Origin: Cochliopodium minus
Lineage: Eukaryota > Discosea > Himatismenida > Cochliopodiidae
Assembly: GCA_024220525.1 (NCBI GenBank)
Contig: JAMYWO010000135.1
Location: forward strand, 56,849 to 120,848
Reading direction: 5' to 3'
Length of the DNA: 64,000 nt
Shown: piece after piece, positions 45,401 through 58,008 of the stretch
How the letters are laid out: every line of letters begins with the position of its first letter
Position numbering within the stretch: the stretch's first letter is position 1
Made by a program: the position numbers and the translations under genes
The notes under the pieces: model-generated
What the model was told of the DNA's origin: nothing
Databases searched by the model: none
Seen by the model: the letters and a program-made list of their open reading frames with translations, nothing else

Positions 45401-46859
45401 AGTAAAATGCTCATATTTATCTTTTTCTTTAGAGGTTTCCCATTTATTAGATGAATGGGCATGTGGTTCATTATTTCTGAACACGTTGAAACCAAAAACA
45501 AGCAACCAAGAATCGTGAGTCTTTTTGCTGATCATTGAAATGAATTTCTTGTGGTGCTCCACTACTTCGTTGGCATTGCAGCGAACGTGGAAGTCCTCGC
45601 ACAGTTTTTGTTTCAAAGTCTTATCGTACAATGTGAACACAATATTTATTGGCTCGCTATTGGAATTATTCTCCAACTTGAAGCTCTTTAAAGAAAATGA
45701 AAAGGTTTGGACCATACTATATTGTTTTTTTTTTATATGATTCAATGTTTTTCGAAAAAAACTTAATTTTTTAAAATGGAAAATTTTTTTACTTTGTATG
45801 TTCCAAGTAGTTCGAATCACAAAGAACAGGAATTCTGGGGATGTTAAAAGTATTTGTCAAGTTTAGACCCTCATACTGAAAAATACGGTCACATTGGTGT
45901 TGGGTGTAATACCTCAAGTCCTCCATTTCTTCAAAGTCCAACAAGTTTTTGGTGAACTCGAAAATGTGACCTCTCTTCAAAATTGACTCCTTTAGAGGTG
46001 GAGAGCTCACCTCTTTTTCGTTGGTGAGTGTATTGATTAAATATAATAAGTCTTGTGAATAGATATTCAGTGATCCAAATATGATCAAACTACTTGTATT
46101 TGAAAACAGTTTGTCTGTTTCACTCATCGGCACTGTGTTTTCTAGCTTTTCTGATATGTTTTTGAGCACCTCTATTTTCAAAATGTTCTTCCTCAAGTAC
46201 AGCAACTCTGGATCACGATGCTCGTTTTTTGAGATGAATTCTTTGAGATTTTTTTCGTACTTGGTGAGTATCTTTCATAAATCAAGATTTGTTAGAGTTT
46301 ACAAAATATGAATTGATGGATTTTATTATCTCAATAGTTCTTTATTGACAACATTAATTTGCTTCAAAGTTTATAAAAAGATTCATATTATATGAGATTT
46401 CAAAAACTTAATTTTGATTTTTTTTCAATGATATATTGTGATCAAAATAATATTTTCTTACCTGTAATGATTGTTTGAAGATAGGTTGTGAATTACGGCT
46501 ATGCAAATAATAATTAATTATAAATGATAGGTGAAAGAATATTTAAACCTAATGAAATTGGGTGAGAGATTGTCGGTAAAAATGGATTCCATTGATGGCA
46601 ATATGGATGGCCTATTATTATTCAATGAGAGATTATTGAAAGAGCCGGGATCTGGCCAGATTATATCCCCTATATCTTCTTCCACAAAAGATTTTCTTGT
46701 GATAAGATTATTTTGTCTCAATTCTTCTTTAAGAGAGAGTTTCTTGCTGGATCCCTTTGAAAAAAAGGTGATGAATTTTGTAGAGGAACTCCTCCTCTTA
46801 TCCTTGATGACCTTTTTCTTTTCTTCTTTTTGGGTCAAAGACCTCTTTTTTTCTTCCAT
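39417..46859 (-). CDS. DOCK-family Rho guanine nucleotide exchange factor
   Basis: About 14 exons from the ATG at 46859 to the stop at 39417, roughly 1850 residues. Low-complexity basic N-terminus; a DHR1/C2-like region at about 45.2-44.5 kb (ITDYYFLDCYYSQ, HKLYVAFSIIESEE, LYVAFS-type strands); a long helical middle part (GTPMWRSVFPLSGGFLHC, QQDEFRLMKDD); and the C-terminal catalytic DHR2: YEEAAHTYCIVSSFV, SVEGLTKYLEFTANYF, YKFFRASFYGRIF, FIYRDKLNMRISDF, KGYIQVASV, NPLENAIQLVEQRVKALESAL. The final exon inserts about 240 Ser/Pro/Asn-rich residues with SPR repeats before the last helix (FIMDPSMIPWQSACRERFLKL). DHR2 loads Rac or Cdc42 with GTP; which one is not readable here. No SH3 domain is seen. 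Confidence 0.88.
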
Positions 46860-46972
46860 TGTGATAGAATTGAATTCCCTATTTTCTTTATTTTATTCGC
46901 CAATCAAAGATAAAAGGAAAATATATTCAAAAAAAAAAAAAAAATTATCAAAGAAAATAATCTAATCTTTAA

Positions 46973-48944
46973 TTAAATGTTCATTTTTTCTTCAATGTTG
47001 GACAAAATGTGCTTCAACAATTGCATCTGATTGATATTGTTGGTCATGGCATTGCTCATCTCCTCGTCCGAAAGTTTGGGGAGATTGCCTTGGACGATTT
47101 CCTCCTTTGCCCTCTTAATCTTTTTGTGGATTTGCTTCTCTGTCTGAGACAATGAATCTTCAATGGACTTGCAAATTTTATTGAAATAATTTGATTTGAA
47201 GGAATTATAATCCCGACATCCAGTGACATTTTTCTTGTCCCAAATCAAAATGAAATAGTATAAATTGAGGCCATTACAAATGATATCGAAATTCTCATTG
47301 ATGGACTTTAAATTGCTTTCAGAAAAAATGATAGGAAATATTTTGGAGGAGATTCTTTTAGAGAGGAAATAGTTCTTGTTAGATTTATTGTCCAGAAGAT
47401 TATCCTTGATGATATTAACAAAGAGACCACGAAGGTAATGGTAAGGACAATCTTTAAGAAGTTTTTTGAGAAGAATATAGCGGGTTTTTTCATTGAAAAT
47501 TTGAAGAAATTTCTTCAATACCGAAAATGAAAATGATCTAAAAAAAAAAAATAAATATAAATTGATAAATTAAATAATTAATGATACCTGTATTCCAAAA
47601 CTGGACATTTGGCAATAAAGTCCGAATATCTCTTTGTTTTAAAATAAATTTCATTTACAAAAAAAATAAAAATAAAAAAAATTTACATGTAAAAAAATTT
47701 GGAAAGATTCTAAGTTAGACAAGGAATATATGGTAAATAAATCAAGAGAATAATAAATTAGAAAGGTTGATTTAAATTGAATGTGAACATTGGTGTTAGC
47801 CAAAAGAGAATTGCAACTGGAGAGGATCAAATTCAAAAGATGTTCCTTGTTGTAAACCTGAGGAATTTCTGTGCGAAAATTAAAAGAATCAGTATTTTGG
47901 CCCGCCAAAAGACAAAGAATATACAGAGAAGCTCCTATTTGAGAATAATCTATGTTTATTTTTATAGTGTCTTCATTGCTACTCTCTTCTTGTTTTTTAA
48001 TCTCTTCTTCGACTTTAAAATTGTGAGTGAGATAAGAGTTGATGTCTACTTTAAGATTGTTTATCAAATTCTAAATTTTAAAAAAAAGTCTTCAAATTTT
48101 TAAGAAAAGATTAAACAAATGATTACTATTATTTCGACCATAAAATTTTGGATGGATTCATCATATTCACTAAAATTATCATTCTTTGAGTTTGGAAATT
48201 TCAGTAGTTTGTCTTGCGAAAGAGAGTCAAGAATTGATATCAAAAACTTGTTGAAGCAAGCCCTCTCTTGAATATCCTTCAGTTTGTTGATAAAGTACTT
48301 GATGAACTTGATGATTATAGGCATGTAGATCAACATATTCTCATTTATTTCTACATATTCATCAACTTCATCGTTCAAAATACTCACATTCATCAATTTC
48401 CCATACGTTTCTGTTTTGGGTTTGTGATCTTTTTCTTTCATTTTGATCACTTGAAACAAAATTTCGAAGAAAGAATTAAACATTTTGAACTTGTTATTTG
48501 CGTCCCTGTCTAACACTATCATCTGCAATTCAATCAAATATTTTCTCACTTTTTCGTTCTCATTGTTTATTATCGCTTCTTTGATCAATAAGGTTATTTC
48601 CCTCACTGAAAATTTTTCACAAATAATATTCAAAATCTTCCTGCTTTTCTCTGACACTTCATTATTTGTATCATTTATGAAAGGAAGGAGTTTAAGAAAT
48701 ACTTCCCAAAATATTTGTTCAAAATTCTTGAAAATTTATTAGAGATTATAGATAAGGAATGATAATTTGAATAAAAAAGAATACATCTTCTTTTATCCCA
48801 TCTATAAAATAGTCCAAAAGTTGAATATTCATATTTTGATCCAAATCATTTAATGATTGAAAGATATTTTCTGTTGATACCTATAATTTGTATTAATAAT
48901 ATAATTATGGATTGGTTGATTACCTCAAAGTTATTTTTAATCAT
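46973..48944 (-). CDS. Glomulin / ALF4-like protein
   Basis: About six exons: roughly 48944-48924, 48880-48785, 48735-48125, 48070-47695, 47630-47588 and 47537-46973. Glomulin binds RBX1 and blocks E2 recruitment to cullin-RING ligases. The C-terminal part matches the family: LIWDKKNVTGCRDY, the FNKICKSIEDSL helix, the long Lys/Glu coiled segment, LPKLSDEEM and QLLKHILSNIEEK. The rest is all-helical HEAT-like sequence as expected. The start at 48944 avoids a frame break; an ATG further upstream (about 49032) would need one extra A. About 620 residues, close to human glomulin (594). Confidence 0.75.
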
Positions 48945-49196
48945 ATTCAATTTTAATTTAATTTATAGAAGGCATCTTTATATTGATTGAATACATGATG
49001 GGAGAACGATTCTCTCAATCGAGTCATATTCATTTTGCCAATTAAGTTTTATTAATTCTTTGGTAAATTTGATTATTAAAATTCAGTGAAAAAGTATATT
49101 AAATTTTAATTTAGCAAAATTCAAAATAAATAAAGAAAATAAATTTAAAAAAAATTAACTTTGTAAAAAAACAACTTCTTTGTGCAACTCAAATAA

Positions 49197-51446
49197 ATGT
49201 CTGAGATTCAAGTAAGTATAAAATTCATCAACTAATTAATTTCTTTAAAATTTAAATTGGACAACAAAAATTTTATTTTTCATTTTTATCCACTAGAAAT
49301 CAATTGAAGAAAAAGATAAGGGAAATAAAGCATTGCAAGAAAAAGATTATCCAAAAGCTCTTGAACATTATACCAATGCTATTCAATTGGACCCAAAAAA
49401 TCACATTTTCTATTCGAACAGATCATCAGTATATGCTTTATTGGAGAAATATGATGAAGCATTGGAGGATGCAAACAAAACATTGGAATTGGATCCTAAA
49501 TTTGTTAGAGGGTATTCAAGAAAAGGAACTGCATTGTTTTTTTTGAAGAGATATAAAGAGGCTCATGAAGTATTCAGCGAAGGATTGAAATTGGAGCCAA
49601 ATAACGAAAATTTCAGACAAGAGCAAGGACGTTCCCAAACCTTCATGCTCGCTGAACCATTTTTGAGAGATAATGTTTGGGATAAATTGAAAGAAAGCAA
49701 AGAAACAGTTGGGTTCTTGAATCAACCTGATTTCGTTCAAAGAATCAATCAAATTAGAACAAATCCTATCATCTTTAATCAATTTTTGCAAATGGATCAA
49801 AGAATCTTGCAAGCATTCGTCACTTTGAGTGGTATCACTGTACAAAATAATCCTCCTGTAGATACTGAAGAACAACCACAACAATCCAAGACTCAACAAC
49901 AACCACCTAAAGAGAAGGCAACCATCCAAGATGATGAGGATGAAGATAAGAAAGATATCGAAGAGGAATTGAGAAAAAGAGAAAGAGAAGAAAAGAGAAG
50001 AAAAGAAAGAGAACAAAGAGGTAAAAAAAAAAATATTGTGACATCCTTTATATAATAATTTTCAGAGAAAAATTATATTTTTTATTCCAAATATTTTCCA
50101 TCTTATTCTTATTTTACTTTTTTGTTCAATAGAAAAGGAAGAAAAAGAAAAGGAGAATGAATCCAGAAAGGAAGTTAATGAGGAAGAAATGAAGCTCTTT
50201 AATGAGGCTCAAGAATTGAAGAAAAAAGGTAATGATCACTATGTTAAGAAAGAATTCGAGAGTGCTATTGAATATTACGATAAGGCATCTCAATTGTATC
50301 CAAAGGATATTCTCTTCCTCACAAACAAGGCTGCATGTCTTGTGGAAATGAAGAAATACGAAGAATCTGTCAAAGTATGCGATGAAGCAATCAAAATAGG
50401 GGAAGAAATGCAAGCATCATACGAATCTATCGCCAAAGCATTTGAGGTGAAATAAAAAAATCATTGAAGACTTTATAAAATAAATTATAATTACATAAAA
50501 TTAAATTAATTAAATAAATAATAATTTATAATTAATTATAAAATTAATAAAAATTTTTATAAAGAAATTAACATTTTTTAAAAAATTAACAGAGAAAGGG
50601 TAATGCTCTCGTTAAATTAGAGAACTATGAGGAAGCTATCATCGCTTACGAGAAGTCCCTCACCAACAATCGTACTCAATCTGTCATCAAGGTTCTCAGA
50701 ACTACCAGAGAAAAGAATGAAAAGAAAAAAAAGCTTGACTACATCAACCCAGAACTCAGTGAGAAAGAAAAAGAGCTAGGAAATGAATGTTTTAAAACTC
50801 AAAGATTTCCAGAGGTACTTTTTTTAATATTTTTATTTTCATTTTTTTTTTAATTTTTTTGACCAATAGGCAATTAAACATTACAGTGAGGCTATTTTAA
50901 GAAACCCAAAGAATCACGTCTTGTATACAAACAGATCTATTGCTTATTTGAAACTCGGAGAGTATCCACATGCTCTTGCTGATTCCGAGAAGTCTGTCGA
51001 GCTTGATCCTACTTATGCAAAGGGATGGTTGAGGTAAAACTTTTCAAAATATTTTCAAATAAAATTTTGAAGGTTATAAATTATAAATTAAAAAAAAAAA
51101 TAGAAAAGGAAAGGCTCATCATTGCTTGAAACAATACCACAAAGCTATTGAGAGTTATGACAATGGTTTGAAACACGATCCTAACAATCAAGAAATCCAA
51201 CAAGGTATTGTCGAGACCACCAAGGCCATCCAAATCCAAAACTATGAGGGTGTCACTGAGGAGCAAAGAAACCGTGCCATGCAAGACCCTGAAATCCAAA
51301 ATATTTTGAAGGATCCTTCTGTTCAAAAAGTTTTGCAAGCTTTCCAAACCAATCCACAAGAGGGTAATCGTTTGTTGAATCTTAACATGCAAATCAAATC
51401 TAAAATTGAAAAACTCGTTCAAGCTGGTATCATTTCCATGAGATAA
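49197..51446 (+). CDS. STI1/Hop Hsp70-Hsp90 co-chaperone
   Basis: Six exons: 49197-49211 (MSEIQ only), 49297-50020, 50133-50446, 50593-50814, 50870-51033 and 51104-51446. Three TPR blocks flank a STI1/DP domain: TPR1 (EEKDKGNKALQEKDYPKALEHY, NHIFYSNRSSVYALL), DP1 (FLNQPDFVQRINQI), a charged Lys/Glu linker, TPR2A (EAQELKKKGNDHYVKKEF), TPR2B (KELGNECFKTQRFPEAIKHY, NRSIAYLKLGEYPHAL) and C-terminal DP2 (DPEIQNILKDPSVQKVLQAF, ending AGIISMR). The TPR clamps bind the EEVD tails of Hsp70 and Hsp90. Order and length (about 590) fit the family well. Confidence 0.96.
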
Positions 51447-51524
51447 ACTGTTGATTTGGAGAACTGAATAAACTAAATTTATTTTATTAATTCCTTTTTT
51501 TGTTTTGTATAAAATTCATTTATT

Positions 51525-54500
51525 TTAAGATTTGCATTGTTTTTCAATAAATAAAATCAAATCATTAAAATCTTGCTTGGATGGGACATCTTTTTCGGGA
51601 TAGTTCGACATTAACACTTGAAAAGATAGGATTGGAGATAGAAGATTGTCTTTGAGTGCATTCAAGACTTGTAGTTTTTGACTTTTGTCAGAAATATACA
51701 AGAAAAGATTTCCAATGTAAATAGAAAAGTTTTGTTGGAAAGAATTTTCAGTTTTTTTCCAAATCTGATTGATGGACTCTTTTGATGCGAAATCCTGATT
51801 GCAAAGAGAAGAACGGACATCGATATCCTCTTTCCCGTCATCATGAGAATTTTTCTGGGAGTTGATCATATTTACATAGTTAGTGGCCTTGTTGATAAAG
51901 TCGATCATCTCTGCCATCAGATCATCCTTGCACAAAACTATGAAATCATTCAAACTGTTGACAAGACGAAGCTCCAAATCTTTCTTGGTATCCAAAGTGT
52001 CCTCTCTAATCTTCGGCAAGACACTAGTAATCAAAATATTCTTTTCGTTAAGTGAAAAAATAGACTTTGGAGAGTTAAAAAAACTCGAGAAAATGTTCCC
52101 CAATGAATATTGCAAAGACTTTTCAGTGCCAATGAAACTCAGATCAAAAGGGGCGATCTGCTCTCTCAAAACGAGCAAGTGTTTGAGGAGGAAGAAAATC
52201 TCATGCTGCTTTCCCTTCTTCTCGGAGATCATCTTGGAAGCGTCAATGAGAGTTTGGCAACAGATTGAGACTGCTTCTTGTGCCAATCTTTCGAAGATGT
52301 TGTTCTGTTTTTTTTTTTTTTGAATAATATTTTAAAAATATAAAAAAAAAAATAATTTTTTTTATACATCAAGCGTTAAATAGAGCTTTGACAAATTGGA
52401 AAGAGTCTTTTCGAGAGTGGGGTACCAAGTTGCATAATATGACTTGTTGTCAAGATTGTCTATTTTTATTTTTAAAAAATTTGAAATAAAAAATAAAAGT
52501 AAAAAAATAAAAAATAAAAATAAAAAATATTAAAAATTTTGAATTTTTACTAGGATTAAGTTTTTCGGGGTAATTGAGATCTTCGGAGTTTGGGAGATAA
52601 CACTCCACTTGGTCGCGCATGTATTTCTGAAAGATGAATGTGAGTCTTTCTTGGACGTCAGCTTTTTAAATAAAAAAAAATATTATCTTCAAAAAATCAA
52701 ACATAAAAAATAAAAATAAAAAATAAAAAATGATTTTGAAAAATTAGTAAAAAATTATTATTAAAAAAAATGATCAAAATAATATTTAAAAAAATCAATA
52801 GAATAAAATTAACAATAAATGATAAAAATAAAATAAATAATGTAAAAAAAAAACCAAAACATTTTAGAAATGAAAAGACAATTAAAAAATAATTAAAAAT
52901 TAAAAACTACTTTTAAATGAAAATAAAAAATAATAAAAAAAAAAAAAAATTAATTAAAAAAACTTGTTTGTAAAAGGTTACAAATGGTCCTTTCGATGAC
53001 GGGTTTGATGGAGACGATGGATAAAGAACCCTCGTTCTTTTTATCGATCTGAACTTCCACTTCATTGCGGAGAATTTCAATGACGTTGCAGAGCATGTCT
53101 ATTTGGTGGGAATGAAGGAAAATTGGTCTCAAAGTTTGGTAAAGAGAATATGCCAGTTGGATCATTAGACCACTAAAAAAAAAATAAAAAAAAATAAAAT
53201 GAAAAATAAAATGAAAAATAAAATGAAAAATAAAATGAAAAATAAAATGAAAAATAAAATGAAAAATAATAAAAATTGAAATTTTTTAAATCAAAATAAA
53301 AATAAAAAAAAAAAATGTAAATTTTGATGATGTTTTTTTGAAAAAATATTTTACTCCAAATGATCTGAGTGATTCATGAAAAAATGATGGTAGAGTCCAA
53401 CTTCCTAAATTTTAAAGTATCATAAAAATTTTTCATTTTTTTTATTTTATTTTTATCATCTATTTTGATTTTTATCATGATTTTTTATTTTTATATTTTT
53501 TTTTTTTAATTTTTTTTTGTTATTTATTTAATTTTTTGATTTTTTATTTTTTATTTTTTTATTTGATTTTTTATTTTTACTTTCTGACACATTCTGATGA
53601 CCTCCATGAAGCCAGAGCGCACCAAAGTGGGCAAGTGGTTGCCAACCTTAAGAATTTTGTCGATGCAAAGCTTCAAAATGGGCAAAATGAGTTGGAGTCT
53701 CTTTGTGAAATACGAGTTGTAACAATCCTCCAGTAACAATTGATATTTCTCCAATTTTACTCGATATTCTATCTCCTGCAAAAAATGTATTGAATATTTT
53801 TTAAAAAATAAGAATTTGAAATAAAAAATAAAAAATTTGAAAAAATAAAAAATAATTAAAAATAAAAAATTTGAAATAAAAAATTTGAAATAAAAAATAA
53901 AAAATAAGAAATAAAAAAATGATTTGTGTTAAAATTTGGGAATATGAAATCATTTGAAAAATAAAGAACAAAATTTTTTAAAATTAGAAATAAAAAAAAA
54001 TGATTTTTGAAATACTACAAAAAAAAATAATATAAAATGAAAAAAACTAAATAAACAATAAAAATTAAAAATTTAAAAAAATATTAAATGTAAAAAAAAA
54101 AAATAAAAAAATTACTTTGATGATCAACTTCATTTCTGAGGAAATCGATCTGAATTTTCCGTACAAGGAAGCCTCAGAAAACATAGACTCGCTTTCGTTG
54201 GGATTGTTTTTCATGGAGAGAATCTTCTGGGTTGTCTGATCCACTTTGTCGTTGAAGTAGTCTCTCACTTTGTTGAAGGCTTTTGATTGGTACACTTGGA
54301 ACTTTGCTAAATAGAGCGAGGCTTCTTTGTAGTCGCTCTTTTTTTTTAATTCAAAAATAAAAAATAAAAAAATAATTTACCAAAAAAATAAAAAAAAACT
54401 CTGAAATGAGTTAAATTAAAAAACCAAAAGAAAAAAAAATGAATATTCAGTTAAATTTTTTAATTTGACGTCAAATTTTTTTAAAAAATTTATCAAAAAA

Positions 54501-55706
54501 AAAATCAAAGAAAAAAAATATGACTCTGAAATAAGTTAAATTTAAAAAAGAATCAAAATTTTGTAGTTTTAAAAAGTTTCAAAAGAAAAAAGAACTAAAT
54601 TACATCTAAGTTTTTTTCAAAAATGTATAAAGTTAAAAAATAAAAATCAAAAATAATTTGTAAAATTTAAAATTTCATTTCATAATTATTTGTTTGAAAA
54701 TATTTACGTGCTTTTCGATGAAATCAATGCACTCATCCAATTTTTGAAGGATGGTGAAAAAAGACTCATCTGTGACAAACACCTTTTTGTTAAGCTCCCT
54801 ATCCAAAAAGTCCAGCTGGTTGAAATAATACAAATTTTTTTCCATTAACTCTGTGAAAGCTATTAAAGAGTTCTAGGAAAAAATTTGAAAAATAATGAAA
54901 TTAAAAACATTCATAATTTCAAAGGCAAAATCAAAACAAAAATTGTGAAATTTTCTGAAATTAAAAACAAAGTAAAAAAAGTTCTTAAAAAATTAAAAAA
55001 TTGTGAATGAACAGTCAAAAAGAAACAAAAAAATGTAAGTGAAAAAAAAAGAATTAAGTTTATATTAAGAAAAAAGAAATAAAAAACAGATATTACTTGC
55101 TCTTGTAATAACACTTCGCAAGCGAGGTGAAGTTGGTTCGACTTTAGGGAAACTTTGGTGTGATTCTTTTCGATCTGCTTGAGAGATTTGATGCAGCTGG
55201 TGATCTCCTCACATACTTGGTCGCAGAATCCAAGATGTTCCTTCAGTTTGTTGCCATATTCTGTAGCTTTTTTCTCTATGTCTGTTGTTTTCACAAGTGA
55301 CTTTTGGTTGAGCTGGTGGTACCATTCGTAAAATTGTTGGACGTTTTCTATGTTGTTCAATGAGTTTTCTTGTGATTCTATGTCATTGTTATCTATTTTA
55401 TCCTTTAAAAAAAATTGTTTCGTTAAAATCATTTTATGATCTATAATTTTGAAAGGATTGAAAATTCTAAATTATAATATTTGCTTATGATATATCATTT
55501 CTACTGTTTTATTAATGGTACATATAACTTAAAGAAGCTATATATCTATATATTTCTAATCTATTTACATCAAATAGCTGAAATTTTCTGTTTTCTGATA
55601 ATTTATTGATTTCTGACAACTTATTGTTGCAATTGGGCGATATTGATCTCCATTTGTTGAATATGCTGGGCTGATTCTTGCTAGGGCTGAGATCATTTTT
55701 GATCAT
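51525..55706 (-). CDS. Conserved oligomeric Golgi complex subunit 3 (COG3)
   Basis: About ten exons from 55706 to 51525. COG3 is part of lobe A of the COG tether for retrograde traffic within the Golgi. Matching segments in order: QQFYEWYHQLNQKS, KSNQLHLACEVLLQEQ, LMEKNLYYFNQLDFLDRELN, LQKLDECIDFIEKH, SLYLAKFQVYQSKAF, VKLEKYQLLLEDCY, LPTLVRSGFMEVIRMCQ and YSLYQTLRPIFLHSHQIDML. The C-terminal exon (SICCQTLIDASKMI, FDLSFIGTEKSL) continues the family's helical region. Introns are long T/A-rich stretches, and intron sequences near 53.2 and 53.5 kb hold repeats. Very small internal exons around 53.4 and 52.5 kb are uncertain. Confidence 0.9.
53190..53269. repeat. 12-base minisatellite (GAAAAATAAAAT)
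   Basis: Five perfect head-to-tail copies at 53201-53260 with partial units on each side, in a COG3 intron. Confidence 0.95.
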
Positions 55707-55882
55707 AGTGTTAATAAAAAAAGAAGAGCTATTTTTTTTTTATTTGAACAATTCAAAAATAAAGAATGCGTAAATAAAAGGAATATGAAATAATTTTTTT
55801 TGAAGAATACGTGTTTGAAAATGGTAGATTAATAATCCTTTCTCCCAAAACTAAAAAAATTATAAAAAAAATAGGTGATAGA

Positions 55883-57289
55883 ATGCAACTCTATTTGGTA
55901 AATCCCATCCAAGAATTCTTTCACGATTCATGCGATAGATCTATCCCTGCATTGTTCAGAAGCCAGGATTTAATCGTCGTCTTTGCCATATTCATAATGT
56001 GGGTGATATTCGAACAGGTTAGTTTCATCTTGTTTATTTGATCTCAATATTTTTTCAATTCCCATCATTCAACTCCTTTCACAATCAAAATTTTTTGTTG
56101 GATGAAATCATGAATTTCTATCATCAAATATAATTTGATTCTTATCGGAAATTAATATCATTCACCTTTAAATTTGACTCAACAAAATTACCTTCTTCTC
56201 AATAGATCTTGAGATTCTTTTTGAGAGGACAATATAAATACTTTGATTCCAGAATTGGAAAAGAATATGCGATGCAAATAGCAAGCTTTTTTAATTCGGT
56301 CTTATTGTCGATATTTGGAGGTAAATTTGATTTGAATCCACAATTCTAATTTTATAATTCTCACTGTCCACTTAAAACAAGTTTGGGGACATTTCGAATC
56401 TTCAAATTTGGAAAATAATATGTTTGGGCATAATGATTTATCCATTATGTTGATTAGACTCTCAGCTGGGTAAATATTATTCCCTAGTTGAAATAAATTA
56501 AAAAAATTATATTATTTCCCGCCTTATTCAGTTATTAAAACTTTTAATTTATTATATCAGATGGTTCCTCTATGATTTGTATATTCTTTTCAAGTATTAT
56601 ATCAACTATTCAGATCTATCAAAAAGGTGATTCAAAAAAAAAAAAACATCAATTAAATATCCTATATCTTATCTTTTTTTTTTTTGAAAAAAAAGTGAGC
56701 CACAAACCATGGCTTACTTCTTGCATGGTGGAATCGGATTGAGCGCATATTTATTAAGTAAAAAAAAAGTTATTTAAATTTTAGCTTAACTTTTTGATTG
56801 TATAAAGCTTTGAGACCCATTGCCAATTATTTTTCATCCAAATATTTATTCTTTGAAATCACTACCATCCTTTTGAAAGTGGACTGGCTCCTCAGAAAAG
56901 CGTATGATAAAAAAAAAAATTTTAAAACCCTTACAATTTATTTTCAAAAAAAAAAGCTACAAAAAACAAAGAACTGATCCTGTTGTCAAAACAATATTAA
57001 TAATTTTTTTCATCTTGTACTTCTTTTTGAGGGTGATTTGGGGTTCCTATTGGACTTACCAATACATCCTCTCTTTCGTCACTGCCAGCAGAGTCATGGA
57101 TGCACTCACAACTGTTATTTCCGTTTATTTAGTAGTAACAATGTGTGCCTTGATGGTTCTTAACTACGTTTGGTTTTATCAAGTTACATTTTTTATTTTT
57201 CAAAATTTAATTTTTACCATTTTAATTTTTTTCAGATCTTTTGCATGGCTTTCATGCCTTCCAGAAATACCGAGAAAAAGATTGATTGA
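55883..57289 (+). CDS. TLC-domain membrane protein (TRAM-LAG1-CLN8)
   Basis: Eight exons starting 55883-56017 and ending in a TGA at 57287-57289; the others lie near 56206-56321, 56382-56470, 56561-56626, 56697-56757, 56808-56900, 56956-57180 and 57236-57289. About six membrane helices. Typical motifs: FRSQDLIVVFAIFIMWVIFE, a GWFLYDLYIL helix, the MAYFLHGGIGLSAYLL helix where the family has its His, FFEITTILLKVDWLL and LRVIWGSYWTYQYI. Ceramide synthases have His-His in this helix; only one His is present, so this fits the TLCD/TMEM56 branch rather than a ceramide synthase. Location is probably ER or plasma membrane. An in-frame upstream segment has no ATG. Confidence 0.82.
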
Positions 57290-58008
57290 TGCTCCTTCGA
57301 ATAAAATACAAAAAAAATATAAATTATCCCTAACATTTTATCAAATTTCTTTCTATTTTATTGATAAATTATAATAAAATTTTTTTTAATTTTATCTTTG
57401 ATTTACTTTTCATTGTCATAAATATCCTTTCTTCTAATTTTCATTTTCTTAATCATTCAAAATTTAACCGTTTTTTTTTTTTAAATAACGAGATAAATAG
57501 GAAATTTTGTCCTTTTATGTTTGCATATAACTTTTATGCTTTCTTAAGAAATTCAAAATATATCTTTTAGTTCTAAATTAAATATTTTTTCAATATAACT
57601 CCAAAATCAAACAACTTATTTGATTATTAAGTCTCAAAATATTTAAATGAAATATCAATCTTAATGATCTCTTTTTATATTCCAAATTTTCTTGTTTGTG
57701 AAAATAAAATAGCTTGTTTCACTGAAAATAAACAATTTTCTTTTATCACTAAAGAAGATAATCAAGATGATACCTTTTTTTGGTATTTTGGATCAATTTG
57801 TTTGTTTCTACCAAAAAAAAAATTTTCAAATATCAACATTAAAGTTTTGAGAAAATATTGAGTATATACCACAAATTATAAATAAAAAAAAAAAAAAAAA
57901 AATCAACTCATAAATATATAATGAAAATATACTCAAACAATCATGAAAATGAAACAATTAATTATAAAAGACAAAATCATTTTACACAATCAACTCAATT
58001 CAAAATTA
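57290..58008. other. Gene-free stretch of about 700 bases
   Basis: A/T-rich. Open frames at 57361-57570 and 57664-57861 read as Phe/Lys/Asn-rich text with no splice partners, so I do not call genes. It holds the 3' region of the TLC gene and the promoter of the next gene. Confidence 0.45.

Noticed and set aside
57361-57861. Two short plus-strand open frames after the TLC gene
   Set aside because: Phe/Lys/Asn-rich text typical of A/T-rich non-coding DNA, without splice partners or recognisable domains.
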